Below are positions 63,677 to 64,000 of a stretch of 64,000 nucleotides of DNA, one piece after another. Position 1 is the first letter of the stretch; every line of letters starts with the position of its first letter. The translations under genes were made by a program, and so were the position numbers. The notes beneath the pieces are model-generated. The model made no database searches, was not told the DNA's origin, and saw only the letters and a program-made list of their open reading frames with translations. Source of the stretch: Xanthomonas bonasiae (GTDB lineage: Bacteria > Pseudomonadota > Gammaproteobacteria > Xanthomonadales > Xanthomonadaceae); contig NZ_JAFIWB010000009.1 of NCBI RefSeq assembly GCF_017163705.1, forward strand, positions 1-64,000, given 5' to 3'.

Positions 63677-64000
63677 ATGCAACGACGAGAATTCCTGGCA
63701 GGCGGCGCGGGCGCCGGCCTGCTGCTGGCGGCGCCGCGGTTGAGCTGGGCGGGCAGCGCGGCGGATGCCGGCATGGCCGGCACCGCCTCCGCCACTGCCG
63801 CAGCGGCGGTGCCGGCGCCGACGCTGGCGGCCGATCCGGGCCTGTTCTGCCTGGACGAGGGGTGGCGCTTCCACGAAGGCGACATCCCGTTCCCGCCGAT
63901 CAGCGGGCAGGACGCCAGCTACGACAACGCCAAGGCGGGCAAGGCCTGGGGCGCGGCCGCGGGCGATTTCGACGACAGCCAATGGCGGCAGCTGCGGCTG
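63677..64000 (+). CDS. glycoside hydrolase family 2-like protein, N-terminal part (3' end outside window)
   Basis: The first 108 codons are seen. The Tat-type signal begins MQRREFLAGGAGAG (twin Arg, Phe-Leu), with cleavage near SWAGSA. After a linker the mature part reads LDEGWRFHEGDIPFPP and DDSQWRQLRL, as in the N-terminal sandwich domain of exported GH2 beta-galactosidase-like enzymes. The catalytic residues lie beyond the window, so the substrate is unresolved. Probably co-transcribed with the TonB receptor upstream. Confidence 0.8.
   Translation, partial: MQRREFLAGGAGAGLLLAAPRLSWAGSAADAGMAGTASATAAAAVPAPTLAADPGLFCLDEGWRFHEGDIPFPPISGQDASYDNAKAGKAWGAAAGDFDDSQWRQLRL

Noticed and set aside
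60842-63982. A 1046-codon open frame on the minus strand opposite the TonB receptor gene
   Set aside because: It is antisense to a receptor with clear plug and barrel motifs; its translation is low-complexity Val/Ala/Arg/Gly/His text typical of a GC-rich shadow frame.

Overview
The window is chromosomal DNA of a high-GC gammaproteobacterium of the Xanthomonadaceae, most likely Xanthomonas. The support is the gene content (three-part PntAA/PntAB/PntB transhydrogenase, VirJ/AcvB-type protein, two large receptors of the TonB-Xanth-Caul type, plant-cell-wall functions such as a GH53 galactanase and an expansin) and two families of short palindromic repeats of the kind seen in this group. No rRNA, tRNA, insertion sequence, prophage or CRISPR array was seen. 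Coding density is high, and most of the long antisense open frames are GC-driven shadows.

Layout. 1-5.1 kb: end of an alcohol-oxidation operon (cytochrome c, YVTN beta-propeller lipoprotein, class III type zinc alcohol dehydrogenase, TonB-dependent receptor), facing a sigma-54-type AcoR-like activator (5.5-7.5 kb). 7.7-8.7 kb: a PfkB-family kinase. 8.9-15 kb: the rod-shape operon mreB-mreC-mreD-mrdA-rodA. 15.3-16.6 kb: VirJ-like protein. 17-20 kb: pntAA-pntAB-pntB, then a succinate-semialdehyde-type dehydrogenase. 21.6-25.6 kb: mltB-rlpA-dacC, a second peptidoglycan block. 25.8-26.8 kb: LpxR-like lipid A deacylase. 27.1-29.1 kb: ybeD-lipB-lipA. 29.4-31.5 kb: Prc protease. 31.9-33.7 kb: TauE/SafE exporter and divergent LysR regulator. 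33.7-35.8 kb: EEP-family protein and GH53 galactanase.

36-40.7 kb holds the most unusual block: a compact operon of nadM-Nudix, nadV, an unassigned radical SAM enzyme, and a fusion of an amino-methyltransferase-like domain with a nucleotidyltransferase-like domain. 40.8-47.9 kb carries envelope lipoproteins, an epimerase, an unknown secreted protein, 6-phosphogluconate dehydrogenase, a Gfo/Idh/MocA oxidoreductase, a BON protein and a small orphan. 48-51.8 kb is a three-gene phosphorelay (sensor kinase, stand-alone receiver, REC-kinase-REC hybrid). 52-56.9 kb has an orphan Anbu proteasome homologue, folK and folM, midA-vanZ and an expansin. 57-64 kb is a carbohydrate-uptake region with two divergent TonB receptors and the start of an exported GH2 enzyme.

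Two repeat families shape the gene ends. Family A consists of palindromes around GGAGCGGCTTCAGCCGC. Family B consists of G-rich heptad arms (GGGATTN) in inverted pairs, usually about 150-170 bp apart end to end. Every convergent gene gap longer than 100 bp carries one of them. Family B arms also form the 3' coding end of mreC and folK and the whole mreB-mreC spacer.
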